From positions 62,001 through 126,000 of the forward strand of contig NZ_CP096256.1 of assembly GCF_011516635.5 (NCBI RefSeq): a stretch of DNA of 64,000 nucleotides, given 5' to 3'. This document shows, one piece after another, positions 16,529 through 23,863 of this stretch; the stretch's first letter is position 1; every line of letters starts with the position of its first letter. The position numbers were made by a program, and so were the translations under genes. The DNA is from Bradyrhizobium barranii subsp. apii (GTDB lineage Bacteria; Pseudomonadota; Alphaproteobacteria; Rhizobiales; Xanthobacteraceae). The notes under the pieces are model-generated. The model saw only the letters and a program-made list of their open reading frames with translations. It had not been told where the DNA came from and ran no database searches.

Positions 16529-17739
16529 CGACCCCACACCTTCTTCAGAAGTTGCGCGATTTCGGCATTGACCGCGTCGACTGATTCCAACGCGCGGTCG
16601 TAGGCGCCCCGCCCTACCGCGCCGCGCTCCAGCTCATAAAGTGATTGCTTGGTGAGGCCAGCATTGGCGATTGCAGTCGATTTCCAAACAGTGGCCTGGA
16701 GCACATCCGATCCAAAGAGATTACGAAGGAGAGCCACGATTTGAGCTTCGGGCACGTCGTTGGGATCGTGACGCGTGATGACGTACCGGATGAAGTCGTG
16801 GTCGAGTCGCCCGCCGGCTTCCTCGATGACGGACATGAGATCCGACGTCATGAGGAGAAATTGGCTCATGGATGCGACATCAACCATCTGCGGATGGATG
16901 GTCACGAGCATCGCGGTGGCCGCGTTTAGCGCGCCCATGGTCAGGTAACCAAGTTGGGGTGGGCAGTCGATAACGACGACATCGTAGTCGTCGGCAACCT
17001 GGTCGATGGCGCTGGCGACTCGGCGAAAGAACAGGTCGTGTCCGCGTTCACGCCGCTCGATCATTGCGCGAGGCGTGTGGTGCTCGAACTCCATCAGCTC
17101 AAGATTGCCCGGAACAAGACCTATCCCGTCAAAGTAGGTCGGCCGGACGATGTCGTGCATCGGCCGGCGGTGCTCGTCATACCGGATGGCACCGTAGAGA
17201 GTTTCATTCGCCCCAATATCAAACTCGGGCTGGTACCCGAACATCGCGGAGAGCGACGCTTGCGGATCGAGGTCAATGGCAAGAACCCGAAAGCCGGCAA
17301 GGGCGAGGTATTGGGAAAGATACAATGCCGTCGTCGTCTTGGCGGACCCGCCCTTGAAGTTGGCGACGGTGATAATTTGGAGCTTGTCGCCCGGCTGGCG
17401 GCGCGGGAGAAATTCCGACGCTTCTCGGGGCCGCGCCGTGGCTAGATACGCGCGCAGCTCATGAATCTGAGCCAGGGTATAGGATCGGCGGCCCCCAAGT
17501 CCGGTCGCTGGGGTCGGTCCAAGTCCGTCGAGGGAGAGCTGTCGGAGATAACCATCGGAGACGCGGACAATTCGCGCAACCTCCCCTGAGGAGAACGAGC
17601 GGAGAGACTTACTGGCTGAAGGCGGGAAAAGCGTTGTCGCCAGCGAGCGAAGCTGGCCGGAAAGGATGCCGGCGTGCCGCGTGATCCGGGCAGACGCAGT
17701 CTCGCTCATGGTAAGTGAATCTTCCGCTAAGCTCGGCAT
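16525..17739 (-). CDS. repA: Plasmid partition ATPase RepA (ParA family)
   Basis: 404 residues from ATG 17739; a TTG twelve bases upstream (17751) is an alternative. An N-terminal HTH-like region (FSSGEVARIVRVSDGYLRQL) serves autorepression. The ParA ATPase core has the deviant Walker A VANFKGGSAKTTTALYLSQY, then LAIDLDPQASLSAMFG and DVVVIDCPPQLGYLT. RepA powers plasmid segregation with RepB and represses the repABC promoter. The order repA-repB-repC on the minus strand with ATGA coupling to repB is canonical. Confidence 0.95.
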   Translation of the reverse strand: MPSLAEDSLTMSETASARITRHAGILSGQLRSLATTLFPPSASKSLRSFSSGEVARIVRVSDGYLRQLSLDGLGPTPATGLGGRRSYTLAQIHELRAYLATARPREASEFLPRRQPGDKLQIITVANFKGGSAKTTTALYLSQYLALAGFRVLAIDLDPQASLSAMFGYQPEFDIGANETLYGAIRYDEHRRPMHDIVRPTYFDGIGLVPGNLELMEFEHHTPRAMIERRERGHDLFFRRVASAIDQVADDYDVVVIDCPPQLGYLTMGALNAATAMLVTIHPQMVDVASMSQFLLMTSDLMSVIEEAGGRLDHDFIRYVITRHDPNDVPEAQIVALLRNLFGSDVLQATVWKSTAIANAGLTKQSLYELERGAVGRGAYDRALESVDAVNAEIAQLLKKVWGR

Positions 17740-17900
17740 TTGCTTTCTCAAGACGGTTTCTGCGCGTCAGACGCCTGATCTCCGTCTTGAGAGATGGCCA
17801 CGATTCTATGATTTGAGCAAGAATTAAAGGGTTAACGAGTTGTTAACGCCCAATGGCGCGCTGCCCACAAGCAAGGGCGCTTTTCGGTGCATCGTGCGGT

Positions 17901-17916
17901 GTTGTCAGCTGACAAC
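17901..17916. promoter_or_regulatory. parS site 2
   Basis: Perfect GTTGTCAGCTGACAAC about 160 bases upstream of repA, where it could serve both partition and repABC autoregulation. Confidence 0.92.
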
Positions 17917-18947
17917 AAAGCCTCCAGCGACCCGGCGGAACTCTACTTTAGCATGAGTCGGCGCCCCCCCGCTCCCCGCTGCATCGAAAGGTGCAGCCAT
18001 TGTGCATCGTCTCGATCAAAGAGACCCTCCCGCGCAGCTCCGCAAAGTGCTCCGCACCGTCCCCCTGCCCCACTCTTGCGAGCGCGGGCCGCCGCGACAT
18101 TATTCACCGCGGATGATGTGAGGCACGCTGAATCCAGCCCCCGTCAACCCGCTTCACCGCCTCGTCAGCGACACGGGCCTTTCAGCGCCCACGTTGGACG
18201 GGCGAAGAGTCGGCAACCGTCGCAGATGAATCGAGGGCTTCCCCGCCTACGCTGTACCGCCGCCGGGCAAACAAGCTGTCGACGCTTCGGTCCGGATCTG
18301 CTGGACATGCCCCGCCCGGCGCGCGGCGAGCGGATATTCGAGGCAGTCTTCCTTGGTAATGAAATACCATCGACGCCGAAGTCTCCCAAATTCACGACGC
18401 TGGATAAACGCCTCTTGCAACGGGGACTTTCTGCGGCGGCGCCGCGTTCCCGTGTGCCGGCAACGGCGGGTCCTGGTTACCATCCCGTTCGCGACCGCGA
18501 CCGGATAGGCCACCTCGGCCGGGCACGACCAAGCAGCAGAGAACTGGCCTCGCCCGGCTCAATTGTAAATGGCAGTGACTTGGCCCGGCTTCGGACAGTC
18601 GGCCGAGGCGACGTCCATCGCCAAGCTTGAGATGCGCTTGGTTCGGCGCATTCGCACGCAGGGGCGCGGCATCGCTGGAGTTAGGGATGGGGCCATCACA
18701 TGCGGCATTGGGTTGACCCAGTCGAGGGGTGAATCGACCTCGCGGCGGACTGTCCTAATCGAGTTCAACAAGACGAGGCGCCCAGCGCCGAAGGCCAGCC
18801 GCTCCTTTGATAGCAAGCGGCAAAACAGCCGCACCGAGCCTCGGCCCGATGGGGAGATCCGCCGAGATCCGAGCTGCGAGCCACTCCAACATAGCGACAT
18901 CGGACGGGCGGAACTCTTGCCAGATAACAGCGCCCCGGGAAGAGGTT

Positions 18948-18963
18948 GTTGTCAGCTGACAAC
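18948..18963. promoter_or_regulatory. parS site 3
   Basis: Perfect GTTGTCAGCTGACAAC, 1.2 kb upstream of repA and paired with site 4. Confidence 0.92.
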
Positions 18964-18984
18964 AGGGGCTTGCCTGGGATGGAT

Positions 18985-19000
18985 GTTGTCAGCTGACAAC
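18985..19000. promoter_or_regulatory. parS site 4
   Basis: Perfect GTTGTCAGCTGACAAC, starting 37 bases after the start of site 3 (about 3.5 helical turns). Confidence 0.92.
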
Positions 19001-19079
19001 ATCTCCCTGTTGCGCTGGCTCCCAATCAGCACAGGCTCGCGGGAAGCACCAAAGAGGTGGCATTCATAGAATGCTAACC

Positions 19080-19309
19080 TTAAAAATTCGGCCTCGGACG
19101 AGTTTCGTGCCAAGCTTCGAGATAGGCGAGGTCCGAGGCCAGCGCCCGTTCGCGCGCGAGGTACTTCAGCGTTTCGACGTCGTCGCGGTCAGGAGCGCGG
19201 CGAGCCGGTCGCGCCGTTCCATCGGCAGGACCGCCGAGAGCGTATCGAGCTGCAGCGCCCGCCGGGTTTCGGGGTCGGAGATCAGCGGGCGGGAGGTGAT
19301 GTCGTCCAT
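19080..19309 (-). pseudogene. Integrase N-terminal fragment, frameshifted
   Basis: From ATG 19309 the frame reads MDDITSRPLISDPETRRALQ and RRDRLAALLT. One frame over, it continues as DVETLKYLARERALASDLAY LEAW and stops at 19080. The combined pattern (short N-terminus, LLTDDDV-type segment, ASDLAYLEAW) matches the start of tyrosine integrases common in rhizobial plasmids. The catalytic domain is absent and a frameshift lies near 19187, so only a relic remains. Confidence 0.55.
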
Positions 19310-19322
19310 CGGCGTTGCTCAG

Positions 19323-20415
19323 TCAGAAGCCGTAAGTTCGATCCGCCCAGCGCAGCAGCACGCGGGCGCCGGGGTCGGGCAGGCGCACGCGCTGCGCCTT
19401 CAGGCCTTGCGCAATCGCCAGGCCGACTTCGGGATCGACCCAGTGACCGTGGATCATCAGGAAGAACCAGCCGAAGGGCCGGCCGATCTCGCGGTCCACT
19501 GCGTCGATCCGGTCCATCAGGATATGAATGGACGCATCCTTTGGCGGCGCGAGGCGCTCGGCCAGCGGCTGCAGCGGCCGGGGGACAAAGCCGACTTCGC
19601 GCTCTCCCTTGTGCGTATAATCGCGGACATCGAGCGCCCAATGTTCGAAGACGCGATGCGGCCTGGCACTCGAGTCCTCCCAGTCCCGAAAGAACCGTAA
19701 CTCCCGAGGCACGTAGTCGAACCAATCCGGAACCGCCTCAAGAAACGGGGTTTCGCGCGTCCCCCAAGGTCCGACTTCGCGAATGACACGCCCCTCCATC
19801 TCGGGCCGCTTGGCTTCGCGTTTATCGCGTTCGATGCGGCCGCAACGATCGAGAAAACTGCGAACGTGGATCACCGCGCCGCCAGCTCGGCCGAGAAGGC
19901 GATAGACCGGACCGGCCAGGCGATCCAACTGAGGCGGCTGATCAGTGCGGGGCCAGCTCGGATCGAGCAGTTCCTCTTGGCCAAACGGGCGGTAGTTCGG
20001 ATTGACGATCGGGCCGGCTCGCCATTCGATTTCTCGCCCGAGCGAGATCTGAACATAGTCGGCTGCGCCTGGCCCGGTCGGTGCGAAGACAAAACGCGCT
20101 GGTGCCGCGCCACTCGGTGATCTGCAGGTCCGTCTCTTTCAGGCGGCGCCAAAGCGCATCGATGGCGCCGCCGTCCTTGGCGAACTCCGCCGTCATCCAG
20201 GGCCGCAGTTCGCCAATCCGCGTGCCATCCGGTCGAATTACCGAACGGGTGTCGCGCCAGTAGTCATCGTCGATGCGCGCGACGCTGAACTAAAAACCTT
20301 CGAAGGCGTGGGCGAGCGCTGGGACGAGGTTGTCGTCAGCCGAGGCCGGATCGAGGTCTGCGAGGACGGCCTCGATTGAACCAGCGTCAGGGAGACGGAG
20401 AGGGGAGGCGTTCAT
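19323..20415 (-). pseudogene. Unrecognised conserved-looking gene, broken by a stop and a frameshift
   Basis: The frame from ATG 20415 (MNASPLRLPDAGSIEAVLAD) reaches an in-frame TAG after ALAHAFEGF, then continues in frame as FSVARIDDDYWRDTRSVIRP. A frameshift near 20090 shifts to PARFVFAPTGPGAADYVQIS, and the rest is open to 19323, ending LLRWADRTYGF. Without the two lesions the product would be about 364 residues, soluble and Trp/Arg-rich (EVGPWGTRETPFLEAVPDWF). I do not recognise the family. Either lesion could be a sequencing error, but two in one gene next to another broken gene suggests real decay. Confidence 0.6.
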
Positions 20416-20595
20416 CGACTATTGACCATAAAAGCCGCCTCACACGCCGCGAGGGCCGCGCGCTTTTAGCGGGATTGCCGCGATTTCCGTGGCGCGCGAT
20501 CGGCAGGCTGCGCCCCGTCGCCCTGAGCGGGGGCCGAATCGGCGGGGCCCAGGACCTTGTTGGTCCTGCCAATGGCGCAACCGACCCTTCCCTCT

Positions 20596-20625
20596 GTGTA
20601 TCCGAGATGATATATACGGATACAC
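20596..20625. promoter_or_regulatory. vapBC operator/promoter palindrome
   Basis: GTGTATCCG and CGGATACAC form a perfect 9-base inverted repeat around an AT-rich centre (AGATGATATATA) that could hold the -10 box, ending 22 bases before the vapB start. VapBC complexes usually repress through such a palindrome. Confidence 0.65.
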
Positions 20626-20647
20626 TCCACGATCTAGAGGAATGCGC

Positions 20648-20893
20648 ATGGCTTTCCACATCAAGAACCCGCAGACCGATGCGCTGGCCCGCAAGGTGGC
20701 GGCGCTGAAAAAAATCGGCCTCACCGAAGCCGTGCACGCCGCACTCGCCCATGAGCTCGAGCGCGAGCAGGGCAAGCCGTCTTTGGTCGACCTCGGCGTC
20801 CAGTTCTGCCGGGATCTGCGCGCCAAGGGCAATCCGGCGCAGGGCCAGCCCGCCGACAAGGCGTTCCGCGACAGCCTGTATGAGGACACCTGA
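20648..20893 (+). CDS. vapB: VapB-type antitoxin
   Basis: 81 residues. I chose ATG 20648 because AGAGGAA precedes it and because the sequence MAFHIKNPQTDALARKVAAL is the normal start of the Rv0623/PSK VapB family. The upstream frame extension crosses the operator. The C-terminal part (VQFCRDLRAKGNPAQGQPAD KAFRDSLYED) is the toxin-wrapping tail. The stop overlaps the vapC start (TGATG). The N-terminus binds the 20596-20625 palindrome by family analogy, while the tail blocks the VapC active site. Confidence 0.88.
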   Translation: MAFHIKNPQTDALARKVAALKKIGLTEAVHAALAHELEREQGKPSLVDLGVQFCRDLRAKGNPAQGQPADKAFRDSLYEDT

Positions 20894-21288
20894 TGTTCAT
20901 CGACGCCTCGGCGCTGACTGCGTTGTTGACCGACGAGGACGAGGCGCGTGAGCTTTTGGCCCGCCTGCAGCAGACCGGAACGCGTCTGACCTCGCCGTTG
21001 GCGGTGTGGGAGGCGGCGGTCGCGGTGGCGCGCGTGTTGAAACTTTCGGTCAGCGCCGCCGCGGAGGCGGTCGAAGACTATCTCGCGCTGATGGAGATCG
21101 CCGTGGTCGCGGTGCCGCCGGAGACGGCGCGGATCGCGCTCGACGCCTTCGACCGGTTCGGCAAGGGCCGGCATCCGGCGAGCCTCAATTTCGGGGACTG
21201 CTTTGCCTATGCCTGTGCCCGGCATCTGCGCCAGCCCTTGATGTTCAAGGGCAGCGACTTTCCGCAGACCGACATCGAGGCCGCCTGA
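20893..21288 (+). CDS. vapC: VapC-type PIN ribonuclease toxin
   Basis: 131-residue PIN toxin. The catalytic acidic residues are visible: Asp4 (MFIDASALTALL), Glu in SPLAVWEAAVAVARV, Asp in LNFGDCFAYACARHL and the final FKGSDFPQTDIEAA, the diagnostic VapC ending. VapC enzymes cleave RNA, often tRNA or rRNA, and are held by VapB. The one-base overlap with vapB shows coupled translation. Expected role: plasmid maintenance or stress response. Confidence 0.9.
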   Translation: MFIDASALTALLTDEDEARELLARLQQTGTRLTSPLAVWEAAVAVARVLKLSVSAAAEAVEDYLALMEIAVVAVPPETARIALDAFDRFGKGRHPASLNFGDCFAYACARHLRQPLMFKGSDFPQTDIEAA

Positions 21289-21431
21289 GGCAGCCGCTAG
21301 GCTGTCCCTGCAACCGGAAGGGCAAAGCGCCTCAGCATGGCGGGCTCGCAGGCCGATCTGGTGCCCAGACGATGCGACGTCCGGGGGCTCCCAGAACTCA
21401 GAATCACCGATTTGCGCCGTGACGTCCAACG

Positions 21432-21458
21432 CTATCGATAAGGGGTGGTTATCGATAG
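21432..21458. promoter_or_regulatory. 10-base palindrome upstream of the DUF1612 gene
   Basis: CTATCGATAA, seven bases, TTATCGATAG is a perfect inverted repeat ending 28 bases before the chosen ATG. It overlaps the alternative GTG start at 21445, which argues against that start. It is probably a repressor operator, possibly bound by the HTH protein encoded next to it. Confidence 0.6.
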
Positions 21459-21486
21459 TGAGGACTGGCCGGGAACAGGCCCCGCT

Positions 21487-22686
21487 ATGACGGAAGCCAA
21501 AGCTGTGTTAGCTTCCGTTTCGCCGCTTCCTGTTAAGGTTATCAAGGCCTTGCTGCCCAGCTACAAAATCCCCGAACCGCTGCCCTGGGCCCAGCTCGCC
21601 GGGCCGCTCGCCGCCGCCGAGGATGCGCTCGCCCGCCTCGACGAGCGGCTGGCCAAAAGCCCAATACGCGACGGCGCGATCAGCCGGATGCACTTCGCCG
21701 ACTCCTGCGCCAGTCTGTGGCTCGACGGCGAACTTGTCCACCTCGACGACCTTGTCCTCCACGACGCCGGCATGGACGTCCGCGCCCCGACCCACGAGTT
21801 GACCCGGGCTCATGCCGTGCTGCGCGCCCGTCGGCGCATCGCCGAGGCGAAGCCCGATTGGGCGCAGTCCGTTGCCGGGCTCGCTGGCCTCCGCGGGCGG
21901 AGCGAGCGAGAGGAGGGGACGGGCAACCGGAAGGAAGTCGAGGGAAGTCTTGGGGTCGACGAGGACGCGGAGCGGGAGGAGGTGGGTTTCGAAGGGCCGC
22001 TTGATGCCATCAACACCGATCCCCATCTGGCCGCCGCCCTCGCCGCGGTCGATGCCGCGAACGCCAGGGCGGAGCGCAGGCTCGCCGACGAGGCTCGGTC
22101 GCGGCCGGAGCGGGATTCCCTCGTCTACGATCCCGACTGGGACGAAGACGGCCGCCTCGACGACTGGCGCACCGTCGTCGACGAGACCCGCACCCTGCCG
22201 CCGACCCTGGCGGCGGCGATCGCCGCGGATGCCTGGGACGCGATCGAACCGCTCGAGCACACGCCTTGGCTCGGCCGCCTGCTCGCAGCTGGCGTGTTGC
22301 GCGCGCGCGGCAAGACACGCTGGCATCTACCGTGCCTGCATGCCGGGCTGAAAAGCATCTCGCGTGAGCGCCGGCGGCCGCGCGACGCCGCAGCACGGCT
22401 CGCGGTGCAGCTCGAGGCGATGACGGCCGCGGCCGAGGCCGGCCGCAAGGACCACGACCGCTGGCTGATGACCAGAAACCTGCTCACCCGCAAACTCGCC
22501 GGCCGTCGCACCACTTCAAAACTGCCGGCGCTCCTCGATTACGTGCTGACCCGGCCGATCGTCTCGGCCGGCATGATCGCCGAAGAGCTCGGGATCACGC
22601 CCCGTGCGGCCCAAAACCTCGTCGCGGAGCTCGGCCTCCGCGAGGCGACCGGCCGGGGACGCTACCGGGCGTGGGGGATTCTCTGA
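21487..22686 (+). CDS. DUF1612 / RHE_PE00001-family HTH protein
   Basis: 399 residues from ATG 21487. The N-terminal half (SYKIPEPLPWAQLAGPLAAA, LARLDERLAKSPI, FADSCASLWLDGELVHLDDL) is the DUF1612 region typical of rhizobial plasmid proteins. The charged middle (about 150-180) varies in the family. The C-terminus has a winged HTH (AGMIAEELGITPRAAQNLVA ELGLREATGRGRYRAWGIL). It is probably a DNA-binding regulator. No operon partner is apparent: ietA starts 180 bases downstream. Confidence 0.8.
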   Translation: MTEAKAVLASVSPLPVKVIKALLPSYKIPEPLPWAQLAGPLAAAEDALARLDERLAKSPIRDGAISRMHFADSCASLWLDGELVHLDDLVLHDAGMDVRAPTHELTRAHAVLRARRRIAEAKPDWAQSVAGLAGLRGRSEREEGTGNRKEVEGSLGVDEDAEREEVGFEGPLDAINTDPHLAAALAAVDAANARAERRLADEARSRPERDSLVYDPDWDEDGRLDDWRTVVDETRTLPPTLAAAIAADAWDAIEPLEHTPWLGRLLAAGVLRARGKTRWHLPCLHAGLKSISRERRRPRDAAARLAVQLEAMTAAAEAGRKDHDRWLMTRNLLTRKLAGRRTTSKLPALLDYVLTRPIVSAGMIAEELGITPRAAQNLVAELGLREATGRGRYRAWGIL

Positions 22687-22866
22687 AAAGGCGCGCGCTG
22701 GTTGGATCGGGTTTGTCCGAAGTCAGTATATGTCTTTCGGACATCCAATTTGCCATCTGTGGCCACCCGTCGGCCATTTGCGTTGTTTAAATCGGGCAGT
22801 AACCCCATCGTGAAACGCTTCGATTGAGGTTATGATTCGTCCCACAGGGGAAAGTAAAGCAGAGCC

Positions 22867-23856
22867 ATGGCCCGCGGGGAGTTGATGAAAAAATTGCTGG
22901 CCAGCTACGGTCGGGACGATGAGTTCCGCGCCGTGGCAGAGCAAATCATCGACGAGGAGGAAAAGAAGAATAATCGCGTTCTGGCGCGCAGCCTGCGCAA
23001 GACGCTCGAGGCTGGCCCGAGCCGGCCGAGCGGTCCCAAGGTGCTCGCGCCCCTCATTCCCTTTCCCGAGGCGGCGGCGGATTTTATCGAGCGGGTTGAG
23101 CCACGCCACAGCCGGAACGACATCGTCCTGGGCGCGACGAACGTGCGCGTACTGCTTGGCCTCGTCAAAGAGTTTCGCCGCGCCGATGAAATCCGGCGCC
23201 ACGGCCTCAAGGTGCGCTCGAAACTCCTGTTCTGCGGGCCGCCGGGCTGCGGCAAGACGCTGTGCGCGGAGATTTTCGCCGCGGAGCTTGGACTACCGCT
23301 CTTCCTCGTCAAGCTTGACCGGCTGATCTCGTCCTACTTGGGCGAGACGGCCGGCAATGTCCGCAAGATCTTCGAGTTCGCCCGCAAGCAACCTTGCGTT
23401 CTGTTTTTTGACGAATTCGACGCGCTGGCGCGCTCGCGCGATGACAGCAGCGAGCACAATGAGCTACGCCGCGTCGTCAACAGCTTGTTGTTGTTCATCG
23501 ACCATATCCAGCCGAAGGGCTTCTTGATCGCCGCGACGAACCTGGACCGATCGCTCGATCCCGCAGTCTGGCGGCGGTTCGACGAGGTCGTCTGGTTCGA
23601 CAAACCTGGCCGGTCGATGATCGGGCGATTCTTGCGGTTGAGGTTCAAGAATGTCGCCCTCGCCTTCGATCCGATGCAGCATGCCGCGGCGCTGGAAGGC
23701 TATTCCTACGCCGAGATCGAGCGGGTCTGCACGCAGGCGGTCAAGTCGATGATCATCGACCGCCGCAAGCAGGTGCAGGAACGCGATTTCAATCGCGCCT
23801 TGGAAGATGAGGCGCGGCGCCGAGCAGGACAGTCTCGCCTCGCGCCGACGAGCTAG
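22867..23856 (+). CDS. ietA: AAA ATPase antitoxin/partner IetA
   Basis: 329-residue AAA+ ATPase. Walker A is GPPGCGKT (124-131), Walker B VLFFDEFD (178-185), sensor 1 IAATN (221-225), and arginine-finger-type WRRF follows. The N-terminal helical region (1-90) resembles the family's adaptor. Next to it and almost touching is a subtilase gene. This ATPase-subtilase pair matches ietA-ietS of the Agrobacterium Ti plasmid, where IetS is a toxic serine protease and IetA its antidote, raising plasmid stability and incompatibility. Related pairs are also listed as phage defence. The role here is by homology. Confidence 0.85.
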   Translation: MARGELMKKLLASYGRDDEFRAVAEQIIDEEEKKNNRVLARSLRKTLEAGPSRPSGPKVLAPLIPFPEAAADFIERVEPRHSRNDIVLGATNVRVLLGLVKEFRRADEIRRHGLKVRSKLLFCGPPGCGKTLCAEIFAAELGLPLFLVKLDRLISSYLGETAGNVRKIFEFARKQPCVLFFDEFDALARSRDDSSEHNELRRVVNSLLLFIDHIQPKGFLIAATNLDRSLDPAVWRRFDEVVWFDKPGRSMIGRFLRLRFKNVALAFDPMQHAAALEGYSYAEIERVCTQAVKSMIIDRRKQVQERDFNRALEDEARRRAGQSRLAPTS

Positions 23857-23863
23857 GCGCATC

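Larger units (their letters stand above)
17740..19070. other. repA upstream region with parS sites; no confident gene
   Basis: This 1.3 kb contains three of the four parS palindromes. Several open frames overlap, including a minus-strand one at 18247-18513 (EFGRLRRRWYFITKEDCLEY) and one at 18559-18900, but none has convincing start signals. I read it as the regulatory/partition region of the replicon, with possible decayed genes. Confidence 0.55.

Noticed and set aside
18569..19069. 166-codon plus-strand frame spanning two parS sites
   Set aside because: It reads through parS palindromes and has no motif or ribosome site.
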